DNA of 64,000 bases from Kluyvera genomosp. 1 (GTDB lineage Bacteria > Pseudomonadota > Gammaproteobacteria > Enterobacterales > Enterobacteriaceae): contig NZ_LGHZ01000022.1 of assembly GCF_001266615.1 (NCBI RefSeq), forward strand, positions 1 to 64,000, in the 5' to 3' direction. The position numbers and the translations under genes were made by a program. Shown here one piece after another: positions 40,381 to 47,918 of this stretch (within the stretch, counting starts at the first letter, position 1; each line of letters begins with the position of its first letter). The notes under the pieces are model-generated. The model ran no database searches and had not been told where the DNA came from. It saw only the letters and a list, made by a program, of their open reading frames with translations.

Positions 40381-40593
40381 ATGAAAAGCATCAAAACTTT
40401 CGTCGCAGTTATCGCTCTGGCTACTTCTTTCGGTACTTTTGCAGCACAAACTGTGACTGCAACCGCCTCTACTATTGACGGTGCAGAAGCGAAAATTGCT
40501 GCTCAGGCTGAACAAGCAGGCGCAAGCTCTTATAAAATTACTCAGGCTTACACCGGTAACCGTGTGCACATGACGGCTGAACTGACCAAATAA
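40381..40593 (+). CDS. DUF1471 (YdgH/BhsA/McbA-like) periplasmic protein, copy 1
   Basis: Seventy-residue secreted protein: Sec signal peptide MKSIKTFVAVIALATSFGTFA followed by a single DUF1471 domain with the AQTVTATASTIDGAEAKIA and SSYKITQAYTGN blocks. Relatives (BhsA, McbA, YhcN) are periplasmic or outer-membrane-associated proteins induced by stress, influencing biofilm and acid or peroxide tolerance. Specific function unknown. The protein is identical to that of copy 2, with seven synonymous codon differences. Confidence 0.9.
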   Translation: MKSIKTFVAVIALATSFGTFAAQTVTATASTIDGAEAKIAAQAEQAGASSYKITQAYTGNRVHMTAELTK

Positions 40594-40614
40594 GCCACTA
40601 GCTACTGTCGAAAG

Positions 40615-40636
40615 AGCGCCCCAGGGGCGCTTTTTT
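40615..40636. terminator. Terminator after DUF1471 copy 1, also facing frvR
   Basis: AGCGCCCC/GGGGCGCT stem with a two-base spacer and six T residues; it lies 6 bp from the frvR stop so may serve both strands. Confidence 0.8.
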
Positions 40637-40641
40637 CGTTT

Positions 40642-42387
40642 CTACCGTTTGAGCAATGCAATGAAGTCGTTGTAGCCGGTTAGCCCGTGAATCATGTCAG
40701 CGGGAAGGCTATACAGAACGCTTGCTAAATAACTGAATACTTTTAGCTCACTGCGCGCGTCGGCGGCAGCGCATGCGACGAGCAGGTGGTGTACCGGCTC
40801 ATTGTTGACCAGCAATGGGTGGTCTAGCGTGATAAAAAATCCGCGAAAATGGCGGCCCTGTTCGCTCCAGCAGTGAGGGATTGCCAGATGATTGACGATC
40901 AAATTCTCGCCTTCTTCTTCCCGGGCGCAGATTCTCTGTGCTTCATCGTCTGTGATCAAACCCAGCGCTGTGAGTTGGCTGCATATCTGAGTGGTAATGC
41001 TTTGCCATGATTCATCAGGTGTATTGGCATAGTGAAAACTGCCCTGTGACGAAAAGAAACGCTCCGGCTGCTGGCGAATAAAGGCAGTGGTGAGGAAATT
41101 TTTGATCTGCTCAGTACCCGCTGATGTAATGATATTTTTAATTGTCAGGACGTTGTTGAGTGAATCCTCCAGCAACTGGTGGCTGTTATTGACGATCAGT
41201 ATGGGCTCCACTTCCAGACTCATTGCGGTCACTTCTGAAGGTGTTCGCGCAATCATCACTCGGCAATTTAAGACGTCCCGCTCGATAGCCAGCTGGTTAA
41301 TCGTTGCAATGGCATTCTGGTCGGACAGCAAAATAATGGGCTGGCGTTCGTTTTGATGCCTTTCCAGCGCACAGGCAAAGTAAAGCCCTATGAGATCGCT
41401 ATCGAATAGTGGGATATCGAGCTTTTCGCGTAGCAACGCCAAAAAACGCAGACTCATGTCGAAAGCGGCTGGCCATGCGGCCTTCAGGTTGTTCATGCTG
41501 CCTTGTCGATGTTCTGGTAGCCACACGGGAGCGGATAGGCATCTGAGCAGGTGCCCGGTAATGTTTTCGATAAGCGGGTCGTCGATGATATTTAATGAGG
41601 TGACGCCAGGAATGCTTTGCAATAGTGAGACAACAGTATCTGAGGAGATAGCCATCGCCTGCCGCCGTTGTTTTTCCAGAAGGCCCGTCAACGTTCTGAA
41701 TGTTTTATTGCTAAGGTAAATGTCAGCCTGCTCTACCGCATTCTTCAATGAGAAATGACGAGATTCTGGCCAGATGACCGTGAGCTGATTGCGCAGAGCA
41801 TAGACTGCCAGAATCAAGCTAGTGAGGTACTCACCTGAAATTTGAGGATAGGCATCAATAGCCCCACATGCCGCGTAGAGTTTTTCAATATTGCCTGTCG
41901 TAATGCCTGGAAGTGGAATTAATAGGGGATCACGCTTCAATAGGTTTGCCAGCAAAATAATGCGTTTATCTTCTGGAACATCGATGAAGTGCCCCATTCC
42001 TGGACGGCTACTCAGGCAAAAGGCCCGCTCGTAGCGTTGCTTCAGGCGCAGCAATTTTTCTGCCACCCAGGTTTCAGGCAAATTCAGCGCTGCGGCAAGT
42101 TCTACTCGTGGCGTGAAGGTGTTAAGTAGCAGAAACGCCAGCAACCGATCATCATTATCATGACGTTGTAAAAGTTGGAAAAAACTGCGTCTGTCGGCGA
42201 TATCTAGCTGATAGCCAGCACTACCGCCGGGCTGAATGCGGGCCCGGCCGCTGAGCGTAAAGTTTAGGTAATCAATGTCGCGCAGAATCGTACGGCTTGA
42301 TACACCGGTTTGCCGTGCAAGTTCGCTTAGCGAGCTGGGCCGCTGTTCGAGAATGTCCACGAGTTTTAGCTGGCGTTCACTGAGCAT
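40642..42387 (-). CDS. frvR: Frv operon regulator FrvR (HTH, PRD-like and PTS EIIA domains)
   Basis: A 581-residue multidomain regulator matching E. coli FrvR (582). An N-terminal helix-turn-helix (about 1-55, LSELARQTGVSSRTILRDIDYL) precedes a central region with PRD-like helices, and a C-terminal EIIA (mannitol/fructose class) domain has a phosphorylatable-type His505 in LAIPHCWS. It probably adjusts frv transcription to PTS phosphorylation. It overlaps frvX by 1 bp (TGATG). Confidence 0.93.
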   Translation of the reverse strand: MLSERQLKLVDILEQRPSSLSELARQTGVSSRTILRDIDYLNFTLSGRARIQPGGSAGYQLDIADRRSFFQLLQRHDNDDRLLAFLLLNTFTPRVELAAALNLPETWVAEKLLRLKQRYERAFCLSSRPGMGHFIDVPEDKRIILLANLLKRDPLLIPLPGITTGNIEKLYAACGAIDAYPQISGEYLTSLILAVYALRNQLTVIWPESRHFSLKNAVEQADIYLSNKTFRTLTGLLEKQRRQAMAISSDTVVSLLQSIPGVTSLNIIDDPLIENITGHLLRCLSAPVWLPEHRQGSMNNLKAAWPAAFDMSLRFLALLREKLDIPLFDSDLIGLYFACALERHQNERQPIILLSDQNAIATINQLAIERDVLNCRVMIARTPSEVTAMSLEVEPILIVNNSHQLLEDSLNNVLTIKNIITSAGTEQIKNFLTTAFIRQQPERFFSSQGSFHYANTPDESWQSITTQICSQLTALGLITDDEAQRICAREEEGENLIVNHLAIPHCWSEQGRHFRGFFITLDHPLLVNNEPVHHLLVACAAADARSELKVFSYLASVLYSLPADMIHGLTGYNDFIALLKR

Positions 42388-43457
42388 CAGGGTACCTGAC
42401 GAAAATCGCGAAAGGCGTTGACGGTTTCGGCATTAAGCGAGATGAGCAGCTCGTGTACTAACGTAAACAAGGCATCGTAATCTGTTAAGGAAATCATACC
42501 GCTGTTGGCGTGGAGGTAGCGGGTAGGCAGGCATAACGCCACAACCGGCCGGCCACCGCCCATGACGTTATAGCGGCCGCCATCCGTCGCGCCGGTTTTC
42601 ATGGTGGAGAACTGGAGTGGCGTACAGCTGCTTTGGGAACAGTTTCTTAGCGCATAAATCAGGCGCTGATTAGGGAAATAGCGCTTATCAAACAGCATTA
42701 GTCCCGGACCATCGCCCAGCCTAAGCGGGTATTTGATGCTGTCGATACCGGGTACATCGCCTGCTACGGCAGTGTCCAGTACGATGACAAGATCAGGTTT
42801 GATATGTTCTGCGGAGGTTTGCGCTCCGCGTAAGCCGACCTCTTCCTCGACGCTGCCAACGCCGTAGAGAGTGATGTCTGGGTTATCAACGGCCTGTATG
42901 AGCTCAGCCATCAGCGCGCAGCCTACGCGGTTATCCAGCGCCTTGCCGACGATTTTATCTTTCCCCCAGCGAGCAAAATTCGCTTCGGGACTAATAAAAT
43001 CGCCGATCGCAATGCCGAATTTCTCTACGTCCTCGCGGCAATTCGCCCCGATATCAATGAACATCTCATCAAATGACAACGGCTGTTGTTTCTGTTTTTC
43101 AGTCAGCGCATGTGGTGCTACGGAACCAATTACGCCAGGAATCTTGGCACCTGAGCGGCAACGAATAGTCACCCGGTGATTAAGCATCGACTGATTCCAC
43201 CAACCGCCGATGGTGGTGAAGCGAATAAATCCACCTTCATCGATGTGAGTCACCATAAAGCCCACTTCATCCATATGGCCGACGATGGCGACTTTTGGCC
43301 CGCGAGCCCCTTTTCTGGCAACGAAGCTGCCGAGACCATCAAAGCTGATTTCGTCAACACAGTCTTCCAGGGCGTGAATTAAAATTGAGCGAACTTCCTG
43401 TTCATCCCCGCTGACGGCGGTGGCTTCGCATAACTGCTGTAGTAACTCAATGTTCAT
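42387..43457 (-). CDS. frvX: M42-family metallopeptidase FrvX
   Basis: A 356-residue putative aminopeptidase (endoglucanase-M/M42 family). Metal-ligand motifs are present: His61/Asp63 in GHMDEVGF, Asp175 in GKALDNRVG, Glu205/206 in VEEEVGLRGA, Asp228 in LDTAVAGDVPG. Same length as E. coli FrvX. Its substrate is unknown; pairing with a PTS suggests processing of a glycosylated or modified peptide, but that is speculation. It overlaps frvB by 11 bp. Confidence 0.93.
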   Translation of the reverse strand: MNIELLQQLCEATAVSGDEQEVRSILIHALEDCVDEISFDGLGSFVARKGARGPKVAIVGHMDEVGFMVTHIDEGGFIRFTTIGGWWNQSMLNHRVTIRCRSGAKIPGVIGSVAPHALTEKQKQQPLSFDEMFIDIGANCREDVEKFGIAIGDFISPEANFARWGKDKIVGKALDNRVGCALMAELIQAVDNPDITLYGVGSVEEEVGLRGAQTSAEHIKPDLVIVLDTAVAGDVPGIDSIKYPLRLGDGPGLMLFDKRYFPNQRLIYALRNCSQSSCTPLQFSTMKTGATDGGRYNVMGGGRPVVALCLPTRYLHANSGMISLTDYDALFTLVHELLISLNAETVNAFRDFRQVP

Positions 43458-44892
43458 GGGATAGCTCCTGCTGCGTGGCTTTACGTCTGAGCCACAATCC
43501 TTTCAGAATGATGATGAGCAAAATGTTGAGTACCAGACCAATCGCCAATACCAGATAAAATGCGCCTACTGGAGACATCAAGCCGATCAGCGGATCAAAA
43601 ATACCTAAACCTGGAGCCAGCCGTTTTATCCCGAAGGCGATCACCAGCATGCCGGTAATACCTCCAGAGAGCGTATTCGCGGTAATCATCGGCAGCGGTG
43701 CGGCAAGGGCGTAAGGAATGGCTGGTTCTGTGGCAACCGTTGCACCAACGACAATTGCGCTGCTGGCAGCAGCCTTCTCTTGTTGAGTAAATAATTTGGG
43801 TGCCAGGTAGGTGGCAATACCCGCCGCGACGGGCGGCATCAATGCCACGACGCCAACAATGGCGTACCAGTCATAAATATGTTTTTCCAGCAGAGAGAAA
43901 CAGAAGAACCAGGCGGTTTTGTTGATTGGCCCACCCATATCGAAGGCCAGCATCGCCCCAACAAGGAAGGCGGCACCCATTTTCATGGAAGGTGGAATCG
44001 TATTCAGGAAGTGAAGCAGACCGCCCATGATATCTGACATCACAGGACCAACAACGTAGTAGGTCAGCACACCGAAAATCAGCAGAGTGACGAAGGGGAT
44101 TAGCATGGAGCCGAGCAAAGGCTGCAGTGCTTTACCAAGGCGCACTTTGCGAAACCACAGGACGAAATAGCCGATTGCCAGCCCCAGTACTACCGCGCCG
44201 AGAAACCCCGCGCCGGACTGTGTGCCCAGCAGGCCCTTATCGTTGGCGAGGTAACACACCAGAAACGCAGGCGCGAATGCGGGTTTATCGGCAATCGACC
44301 ATGCGATATACGCTCCCATAATGGGGATCATAAAGGTGAAACCCAGATAACCGATAGATTCGACCACCCAGGTAAACGACGGCGCGCTTTTCGACATATC
44401 GGTGTAGGGAAGGCCGAACTGCACCAGCATATTGGCAATAGCAACCAGAATACCGCCACCGATAACAAAGGGTAGGGCCGCTGAAACACCGGCCATCAGG
44501 TGGCTCATCACGCTGCCTTGTGGTACATCCTGCTGACCCAGCTTCACGCTACTATCTGCGGTGAAAAGCTGTGAATGTGAAGGCAATTGCGAGAATATCT
44601 GGTCGATATTCTTCAGTGCTTGTGAAATAGCAATCTCATATACTTTTTTCCCCGCGAAACGCGCTCGGTCTTCACCGCTCAAGCCGCGTCCAGTCGCCAG
44701 AATAACGTAATCAGCGGCGGCGATTTCATCATTGGTCAACCGGTTTTCGACACCGCTGGAACCTTGAGTTTCGACTTTAATCGTATGGCCGAGCGCACGG
44801 GCTTTTTGCTCTAGCGCTTCTGCAACCATGTAGGTGTGGGCAATTCCAGCAGGGCAGTTGGTGATCGCCACTAAACGTAAGGATGACGCCAT
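43447..44892 (-). CDS. frvB: PTS fructose-like EIIBC component FrvB
   Basis: Sugar-specific PTS permease. N-terminal EIIB domain (about 1-105) with phosphocysteine Cys13 in TNCPAGIAHTYMVAEAL; C-terminal EIIC (about 125-470) with eight to ten membrane helices. 481 residues (E. coli FrvB 483). Member of the fructose family, but the substrate is unknown. Ten bp after frvA. Confidence 0.95.
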   Translation of the reverse strand: MASSLRLVAITNCPAGIAHTYMVAEALEQKARALGHTIKVETQGSSGVENRLTNDEIAAADYVILATGRGLSGEDRARFAGKKVYEIAISQALKNIDQIFSQLPSHSQLFTADSSVKLGQQDVPQGSVMSHLMAGVSAALPFVIGGGILVAIANMLVQFGLPYTDMSKSAPSFTWVVESIGYLGFTFMIPIMGAYIAWSIADKPAFAPAFLVCYLANDKGLLGTQSGAGFLGAVVLGLAIGYFVLWFRKVRLGKALQPLLGSMLIPFVTLLIFGVLTYYVVGPVMSDIMGGLLHFLNTIPPSMKMGAAFLVGAMLAFDMGGPINKTAWFFCFSLLEKHIYDWYAIVGVVALMPPVAAGIATYLAPKLFTQQEKAAASSAIVVGATVATEPAIPYALAAPLPMITANTLSGGITGMLVIAFGIKRLAPGLGIFDPLIGLMSPVGAFYLVLAIGLVLNILLIIILKGLWLRRKATQQELSHEH

Positions 44893-44902
44893 GGCTATTT
44901 CC

Positions 44903-45349
44903 CTATGAGGTTAAGGTTTGATTTAACAAAGCAAGTACCTGGTCGGCATCGCCCTGTTTCAGCTGGCTGATAAAATCCTGATGGATAATTTTTCGGCACA
45001 GGGTGCCGATGATTTGGACCTGGGCGTCTTCACCGGTTTGCGGTACGCCAAGGCAGATCCAGCAATTGACGGCCTCGCCGTCGCTGGCCTTCCAGTCAAT
45101 GAACTCAGATTTTCTGGCGAACAAAACAAAAGGCCGCTGTACTGAGGCGCTTTTGCCATGAGGGACGGCGATGCCGGAGCCGAATCCGGTGGAGTGCATT
45201 TTTTCTCGCAACAGCAGCGTTTGAAGAAACGCCTGACGGTCGGTGATATGCCCGTTGTGAAAAGCCATATCTGCCAGCTGTTTAAGAATGGAATACACAC
45301 TATTGCCCTGAATATTCAGGTTGATGCACTTTGCTGTAAGGGCGGGCAC
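44903..45349 (-). CDS. frvA: PTS fructose-like EIIA component FrvA
   Basis: Phospho-carrier that receives phosphate from HPr and passes it to FrvB. 148 residues, same as E. coli. The active His64 is in GIAVPHGKS. First gene of the leftward frvABXR operon. The start codon is an ATG with a GAGCCCC upstream sequence, a weak ribosome-binding site. Confidence 0.94.
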   Translation of the reverse strand: MPALTAKCINLNIQGNSVYSILKQLADMAFHNGHITDRQAFLQTLLLREKMHSTGFGSGIAVPHGKSASVQRPFVLFARKSEFIDWKASDGEAVNCWICLGVPQTGEDAQVQIIGTLCRKIIHQDFISQLKQGDADQVLALLNQTLTS

Positions 45350-45667
45350 GGTGGGGCTCCATTAAAATAGGTGAAGCCCAATTTTAACGACGCGCGTAGA
45401 GGGTGATGAGCGGCAATATGTCAGCCGTCTATGACATTTTGCTTAATAAGTAAGCGTGGACTTTGTGCGGCAGCCCACAGTTCATACGTAGTGAAACGGT
45501 AGATTTTGGGATTTTTTTGAAGGGAATAATGTCGATTAAAATTAAGTCAATTATTTTGACTGAGATCAGCAAATCCTTCCGCTTTTAGTTGATGAAGATG
45601 TGACCTATTATTTATCACATCAAGGCGACACGCCTTATCCAAACAACTAAATTAAAGGGTTTATATC
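45350..45667. promoter_or_regulatory. Divergent frvA / DUF1471 copy 2 intergenic region
   Basis: A 318-bp gap. The left half should hold the frv promoter. The right half belongs to direct repeat copy 2 and begins with the palindrome GTCAATTATTTTGAC (45546-45560). No coding sequence seen. Confidence 0.5.
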
Positions 45668-45880
45668 ATGAAAAGCATCAAAACTTTCGTCGCAGTTATC
45701 GCTCTGGCTACTTCTTTCGGTACTTTTGCAGCACAAACCGTGACCGCAACCGCCTCTACTATTGATGGTGCAGAAGCGAAAATTGCTGCTCAGGCTGAAC
45801 AAGCAGGTGCAAGCTCTTACAAAATCACTCAGGCTTACACCGGTAACCGTGTTCACATGACGGCTGAACTGACCAAATAA
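45668..45880 (+). CDS. DUF1471 (YdgH/BhsA/McbA-like) periplasmic protein, copy 2
   Basis: Protein identical, residue for residue, to that encoded at 40381-40593: signal peptide of about 21 residues and one DUF1471 domain. All seven nucleotide differences in the coding region are synonymous third-position changes, so selection or gene conversion keeps the proteins the same. Followed by a terminator (45902-45923) facing azlD. Confidence 0.9.
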   Translation: MKSIKTFVAVIALATSFGTFAAQTVTATASTIDGAEAKIAAQAEQAGASSYKITQAYTGNRVHMTAELTK

Positions 45881-45901
45881 GCCGCTAGCCACTGTCGAAA
45901 G

Positions 45902-45923
45902 AGCGCCCCTGGGGCGCTTTTTT
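45902..45923. terminator. Terminator after DUF1471 copy 2, also facing azlD
   Basis: AGCGCCCC/GGGGCGCT stem with a minimal loop and six T residues; the T tail overlaps the azlD stop codon region. Confidence 0.75.
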
Positions 45924-46245
45924 AGTTTATACCTGCTAGACGCAATAGCGCTGTGACGATAGCCGCCGCAAAGATCACCACGATTAACGGCGCCTTACGC
46001 CAGGCAAGAAAAACCGCAAATCCCACCCCCAGTACGCGTGCCATTCCGGAGAAGTGTTCTCCTTCATAAAATGTTGTCGCCAGTGCGACGGAAAAAAGCA
46101 GTACCGTTGCGGCATCAGAAAGTAGCGCCTGTGAGCGTTCTGAAAATGCCAGACGATTTCCCAGTTTTGCACCGCCAAGGCGCATGAGATAAGTTCCCAC
46201 CGACAGAATGACAATACCGGCAATAAACAGCGTCATGTTTTCCAT
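45922..46245 (-). CDS. AzlD family branched-chain amino acid exporter small subunit
   Basis: A 107-residue membrane protein with about three helices and the AzlD-type motifs GTYLMRLGGAKLGNRL and the LLRLAG C terminus. It pairs with the AzlC-type protein encoded immediately upstream; the two genes abut (stop and start share base 46245). By family, exports branched-chain or related amino acids. Distinct from ygaZH, which lies elsewhere in E. coli. Confidence 0.85.
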   Translation of the reverse strand: MENMTLFIAGIVILSVGTYLMRLGGAKLGNRLAFSERSQALLSDAATVLLFSVALATTFYEGEHFSGMARVLGVGFAVFLAWRKAPLIVVIFAAAIVTALLRLAGIN

Positions 46246-46907
46246 TATTTTTTCCTCGCCAGCAGGCCAAACAGGGACAACAGCACCGGTAAGCCAACCG
46301 GCGCAAAAGGCACGCTAGCCAGCGAAAGCGCAGCACCGCTGCAGGCACGAATAAGTGTTGTGCGGTTTTTAAAGGCGGGAACCACTAACGCAAGCAAAAT
46401 GGCTGGGAATACCGCATCGAGGCCGATGGTTTCTGGGGCGGGTAAGAGCTTGCCCACTGCCGCGCCAAATAGTGCGCCCAGCGGCCAGAAAAGTGCGACA
46501 CCCATTCCACATAGCCAGAATGCGGCTTTGCGCTGTTCAGGTGTGGGTTGTGAGAGGCCAAAAACGACGCTCTCATCATTCATGATATGGCAGCCAATAA
46601 AGCTGGCGGTGCGACGCCCCACGAGATCTCGCACCGTTACGCCAAATGGGATGTGTCGGGCATTCACCAGCAGCCCTGCGGCGGCGGCGGCGAGTGGATT
46701 ACCTCCGCTGGCAACAATACCGATAAACATAAATTCTGATGCGCCCGCAAGCACAGAAACTGAAAGCAACAGCGGAACCCAAAGCGGAAATCCATACGCC
46801 ATTGCCAGCGAGCCGTAGGAAACGCCCACGACGCCGACGGCAAGGCAGACGAGGAAAATGGCTTTAATCGTACCGCCTTTCAGGCAGGAGAACATTTTCA
46901 GAGACAT
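46245..46907 (-). CDS. AzlC family amino acid exporter large subunit
   Basis: A 220-residue membrane protein with the AzlC/YgaZ signature: GVSYGSLAMAYGFPLW, AGASEFMFIGIVASG, and LLVNARHIPFGVTVRDL. Predicted to export branched-chain amino acids together with AzlD. Divergent from an XRE-cupin regulator that probably controls it. The start at 46907 gives MSLKMF; the second ATG (46895) is an alternative. Confidence 0.88.
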   Translation of the reverse strand: MSLKMFSCLKGGTIKAIFLVCLAVGVVGVSYGSLAMAYGFPLWVPLLLSVSVLAGASEFMFIGIVASGGNPLAAAAAGLLVNARHIPFGVTVRDLVGRRTASFIGCHIMNDESVVFGLSQPTPEQRKAAFWLCGMGVALFWPLGALFGAAVGKLLPAPETIGLDAVFPAILLALVVPAFKNRTTLIRACSGAALSLASVPFAPVGLPVLLSLFGLLARKK

Positions 46908-46917
46908 CTAAGTTTAC

Positions 46918-46990
46918 CATATCGAACGAGATCTCCATTATAATGAACGAATCAGAGTGGTAGTTCAAGGCGAACGATTTGTTCGATATA
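46918..46990. promoter_or_regulatory. Divergent azlC/regulator promoter with CGAAC palindromes
   Basis: A perfect palindromic pair CGAAC-GATTT-GTTCG (46971-46985) and a long-range inverted repeat ATATCGAAC (about 46918-46926) with GTTCGATAT (46981-46989) lie in the 102-bp gap. These are good candidates for the operators of the adjacent XRE-family regulator. Confidence 0.55.
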
Positions 46991-47009
46991 TAAAACGATG
47001 GAGTTGTGT

Positions 47010-47558
47010 ATGACACAGCCAATCAGCGTGATTGCAAAAAGTCTGGTCCGTGAACGTGCAAGGACGGGGCTGTCTTTAGCTGAAATAGCTCGCCGTGCCG
47101 GTATTGCTAAGTCTACGTTGTCTCAGCTTGAAGCGGGGAACGGTAACCCAAGCCTCGAAACGTTGTGGGCGCTGTGCGTGGCTCTGGGGATTCCCTTTGC
47201 CCGCCTGCTTGAGCCACAGCCGAACAAAACGCAGGTTATTCGTCGTGGCGAGGGGACTAAGGTGATTGCCGAGCAGGCAAATTATCAGGCCACGCTGCTC
47301 GCCGCCTGTCCGCCAGGCGCACGTCGTGATATCTATCTGCTAACCACCCAACCTGGTGCGGATAGAATTTCGCATCCTCACCCGCCGGGTTCGGTTGAGC
47401 ACATTATTATCACACAGGGGCGAGCGCTGGTCGGCTTAACCAGTGGGCCTGAAGAACTGGGTGCCGGAGATTATATTTGCTATCCGGCCGATGAAGAGCA
47501 TCTGTTCAAAGCGCTGGAGCCGGATACAATGGCACTGCTGGTAGCTGAACAAAATTAA
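47010..47558 (+). CDS. XRE-family transcriptional regulator with cupin domain
   Basis: A 182-residue regulator. N-terminal helix-turn-helix (about 10-65: RARTGLSLAEIARRAGIAKS then TLSQLEAGNGNPS) and C-terminal cupin (about 105-180, DRISHPHPPGSVEHIII, AGDYICYPADEEHLF), which may bind a small effector. The ATG at 47010 is selected because GGAG sits six bases upstream; an ATG four codons earlier overlaps that site. Divergent from azlCD, which it likely controls. Confidence 0.88.
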   Translation: MTQPISVIAKSLVRERARTGLSLAEIARRAGIAKSTLSQLEAGNGNPSLETLWALCVALGIPFARLLEPQPNKTQVIRRGEGTKVIAEQANYQATLLAACPPGARRDIYLLTTQPGADRISHPHPPGSVEHIIITQGRALVGLTSGPEELGAGDYICYPADEEHLFKALEPDTMALLVAEQN

Positions 47559-47564
47559 AAGATG

Positions 47565-47602
47565 AACGGATACGATAATACATATATATAATCGTATCCG
47601 TT
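47565..47602. repeat. Perfect 12-bp inverted repeat after the XRE-cupin gene
   Basis: AACGGATACGAT (47565-47576) and ATCGTATCCGTT (47591-47602) flank a 14-nt alternating AT loop. It begins 6 bp after the stop codon. It may be a terminator, but the trailing sequence is TAATAATAATC rather than a T run, so an operator or structural element is also possible. Confidence 0.6.
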
Positions 47603-47918
47603 AATAATAATCATATCGCTAGACAGATATTATATTTTTATTATTTTAATTTAAAAATAACCATCCTTGATATTTATCGACAGTAGTGACTCTTTCTTCA
47701 TTTTCAGTGTTATCTCGCTCACGATCTTTAAGTAGCCGTTGTTTACGCGCTAAAATTTATTAGCTAGTGTGCTTGGGTCAGCTTAAAAATGTGTTTATTT
47801 AAGTCTGAACATTTTGTTTTCTGGTTAAATTACAAAAACATTCATCGTTATTATATAAATGCGCACGGAATCTCTCCTGGGATTTCAGAGGTATTCTTTA
47901 TTTCAAGGAAAGTGAATA
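47603..47918. promoter_or_regulatory. Upstream region of the porin gene
   Basis: Strongly AT-rich gap of 316 bp. A weak CRP-like sequence (TGTTA-N6-TCACG, 47708-47723) lies about 200 bp before the start. AAGGAA (47906-47911) is the ribosome-binding site. A short 64-codon frame here (from 47789) has no family features and is not called. Confidence 0.4.

Larger units (their letters stand above)
40260..40646 (+). repeat. Direct repeat copy 1 (promoter, DUF1471 gene, terminator)
   Basis: A 387-bp unit nearly identical (about 95 percent by eye, no gaps) to 45547-45933 in the same orientation. It covers the upstream region with a GATGTGA-N11-TCACATC inverted repeat and an AAGGCG-ACA-CGCCTT hairpin, the 70-codon gene, and the terminator (40615-40636). 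The frv operon lies between the two copies. Confidence 0.9.
45547..45933 (+). repeat. Direct repeat copy 2 (promoter, DUF1471 gene, terminator)
   Basis: Counterpart of 40260-40646; same length and orientation, with start positions 5287 bp apart. Upstream inverted repeats and terminator are conserved too, so both copies are probably expressed in the same way. Confidence 0.9.

Noticed and set aside
40260-45933. Composite transposon bounded by the DUF1471 repeats
   Set aside because: There is no transposase, no terminal inverted repeats and no target duplication; the enclosed genes are the ordinary frv operon found near here in E. coli.
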